DNA of 5,941 bases from Chitinophagaceae bacterium (lineage in GTDB: Bacteria > Bacteroidota > Bacteroidia > Chitinophagales > Chitinophagaceae), in contig PLEB01000081.1 of the NCBI GenBank assembly GCA_003136915.1, positions 1,544-7,484 of the forward strand, in the 5' to 3' direction. A program made the position numbers and the translations under genes. Shown piece by piece: positions 5,733 through 5,941 of this stretch; position 1 is the stretch's first letter; each line of letters begins with the position of its first letter. Under the pieces are notes generated by a model that was given only the letters and a program-made list of their open reading frames with translations, ran no database searches and had not been told where the DNA came from.

Positions 5733-5941
5733 AATGAATGTAAATCGGTATTATCGGAGTTCTGCAATCCCAGTTCCTTAAGAATTTCTTTCATGGCTTC
5801 GATGAAGGCATTGTCGGTTAGATCCCTTGGGCGAATTGTCTCAATTTGTAACTCCCGGGAGATCGTCGCGGGTCGATTGGATAATACCAGTACCCGATCA
5901 GCCAGTTGAGCAGCTTCTTCAATGTCATGCGTGACAAATAC
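5729..5941 (-). CDS. ABC transporter ATP-binding protein, C-terminal part (5' end outside window)
   Basis: The minus-strand frame enters from the right edge and ends at TGA (5729-5731), giving the last 70 residues of a nucleotide-binding subunit. It opens with VFVTHDIEEAAQLADRVL, the H-loop (switch histidine at residue 5 of the fragment) and following helix typical of NitT/TauT-type ATPases such as SsuB/TauB/NrtD. A strand (VLVLSNRPATI) and a charged C-terminal helix (AFIEAMKEILKELG) follow. Walker A, Walker B and the signature motif would lie beyond the edge. The stop overlaps the start of the substrate-binding protein gene (ATGA, 5729-5732). The subunit powers import together with that protein and a permease not seen here. 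Confidence 0.9.
   Translation of the reverse strand, partial: VFVTHDIEEAAQLADRVLVLSNRPATISRELQIETIRPRDLTDNAFIEAMKEILKELGLQNSDNTDLHSL

Overview
The window looks like a chromosomal stretch from a Bacteroidota bacterium, probably of the Chitinophagia/Sphingobacteriia type. This rests on three signs: the left-edge protein resembles the C-terminal part of the PorW/SprE lipoproteins of the type IX secretion/gliding machinery, the class A penicillin-binding protein has a Bacteroidota-style sequence and basic tail, and the histidine kinase carries an S-H-D-M-K-E-P-L-R H-box of a type common in that phylum. No database search was possible, so the taxonomy is inference.

Left half, plus strand (1-2894): the C-terminal 151 codons of a PorW/SprE-like protein are followed after 38 bp by a complete 799-residue bifunctional peptidoglycan synthase (PBP1A type) with every transpeptidase motif intact. 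The two genes probably share a transcript. A small hairpin sits in the 25 bp between the PBP gene and the convergent histidine kinase gene.

Right half, minus strand (read right to left): the last 70 codons of a NitT/TauT-type ABC transporter ATPase overlap by 4 bp (ATGA) with a complete, membrane-anchored periplasmic substrate-binding protein, which ends at a good terminator candidate. Next comes a 96-residue protein made almost entirely of a seven-residue I-x-x-N-Q-x-x repeat, and then a soluble PAS-HisKA-HATPase histidine kinase with no response regulator in view.

The most unusual item is the 96-residue repeat protein (4255-4545). Placing Ile/Leu/Val at heptad position a puts asparagine (once histidine) at almost every d position. 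This is the 'N@d' pattern known from trimeric autotransporter stalks, where core asparagines bind anions. Here it forms an entire small protein without a signal peptide, broken once by a three-residue insertion. The remaining genes are recognisable housekeeping, transport or signalling families.
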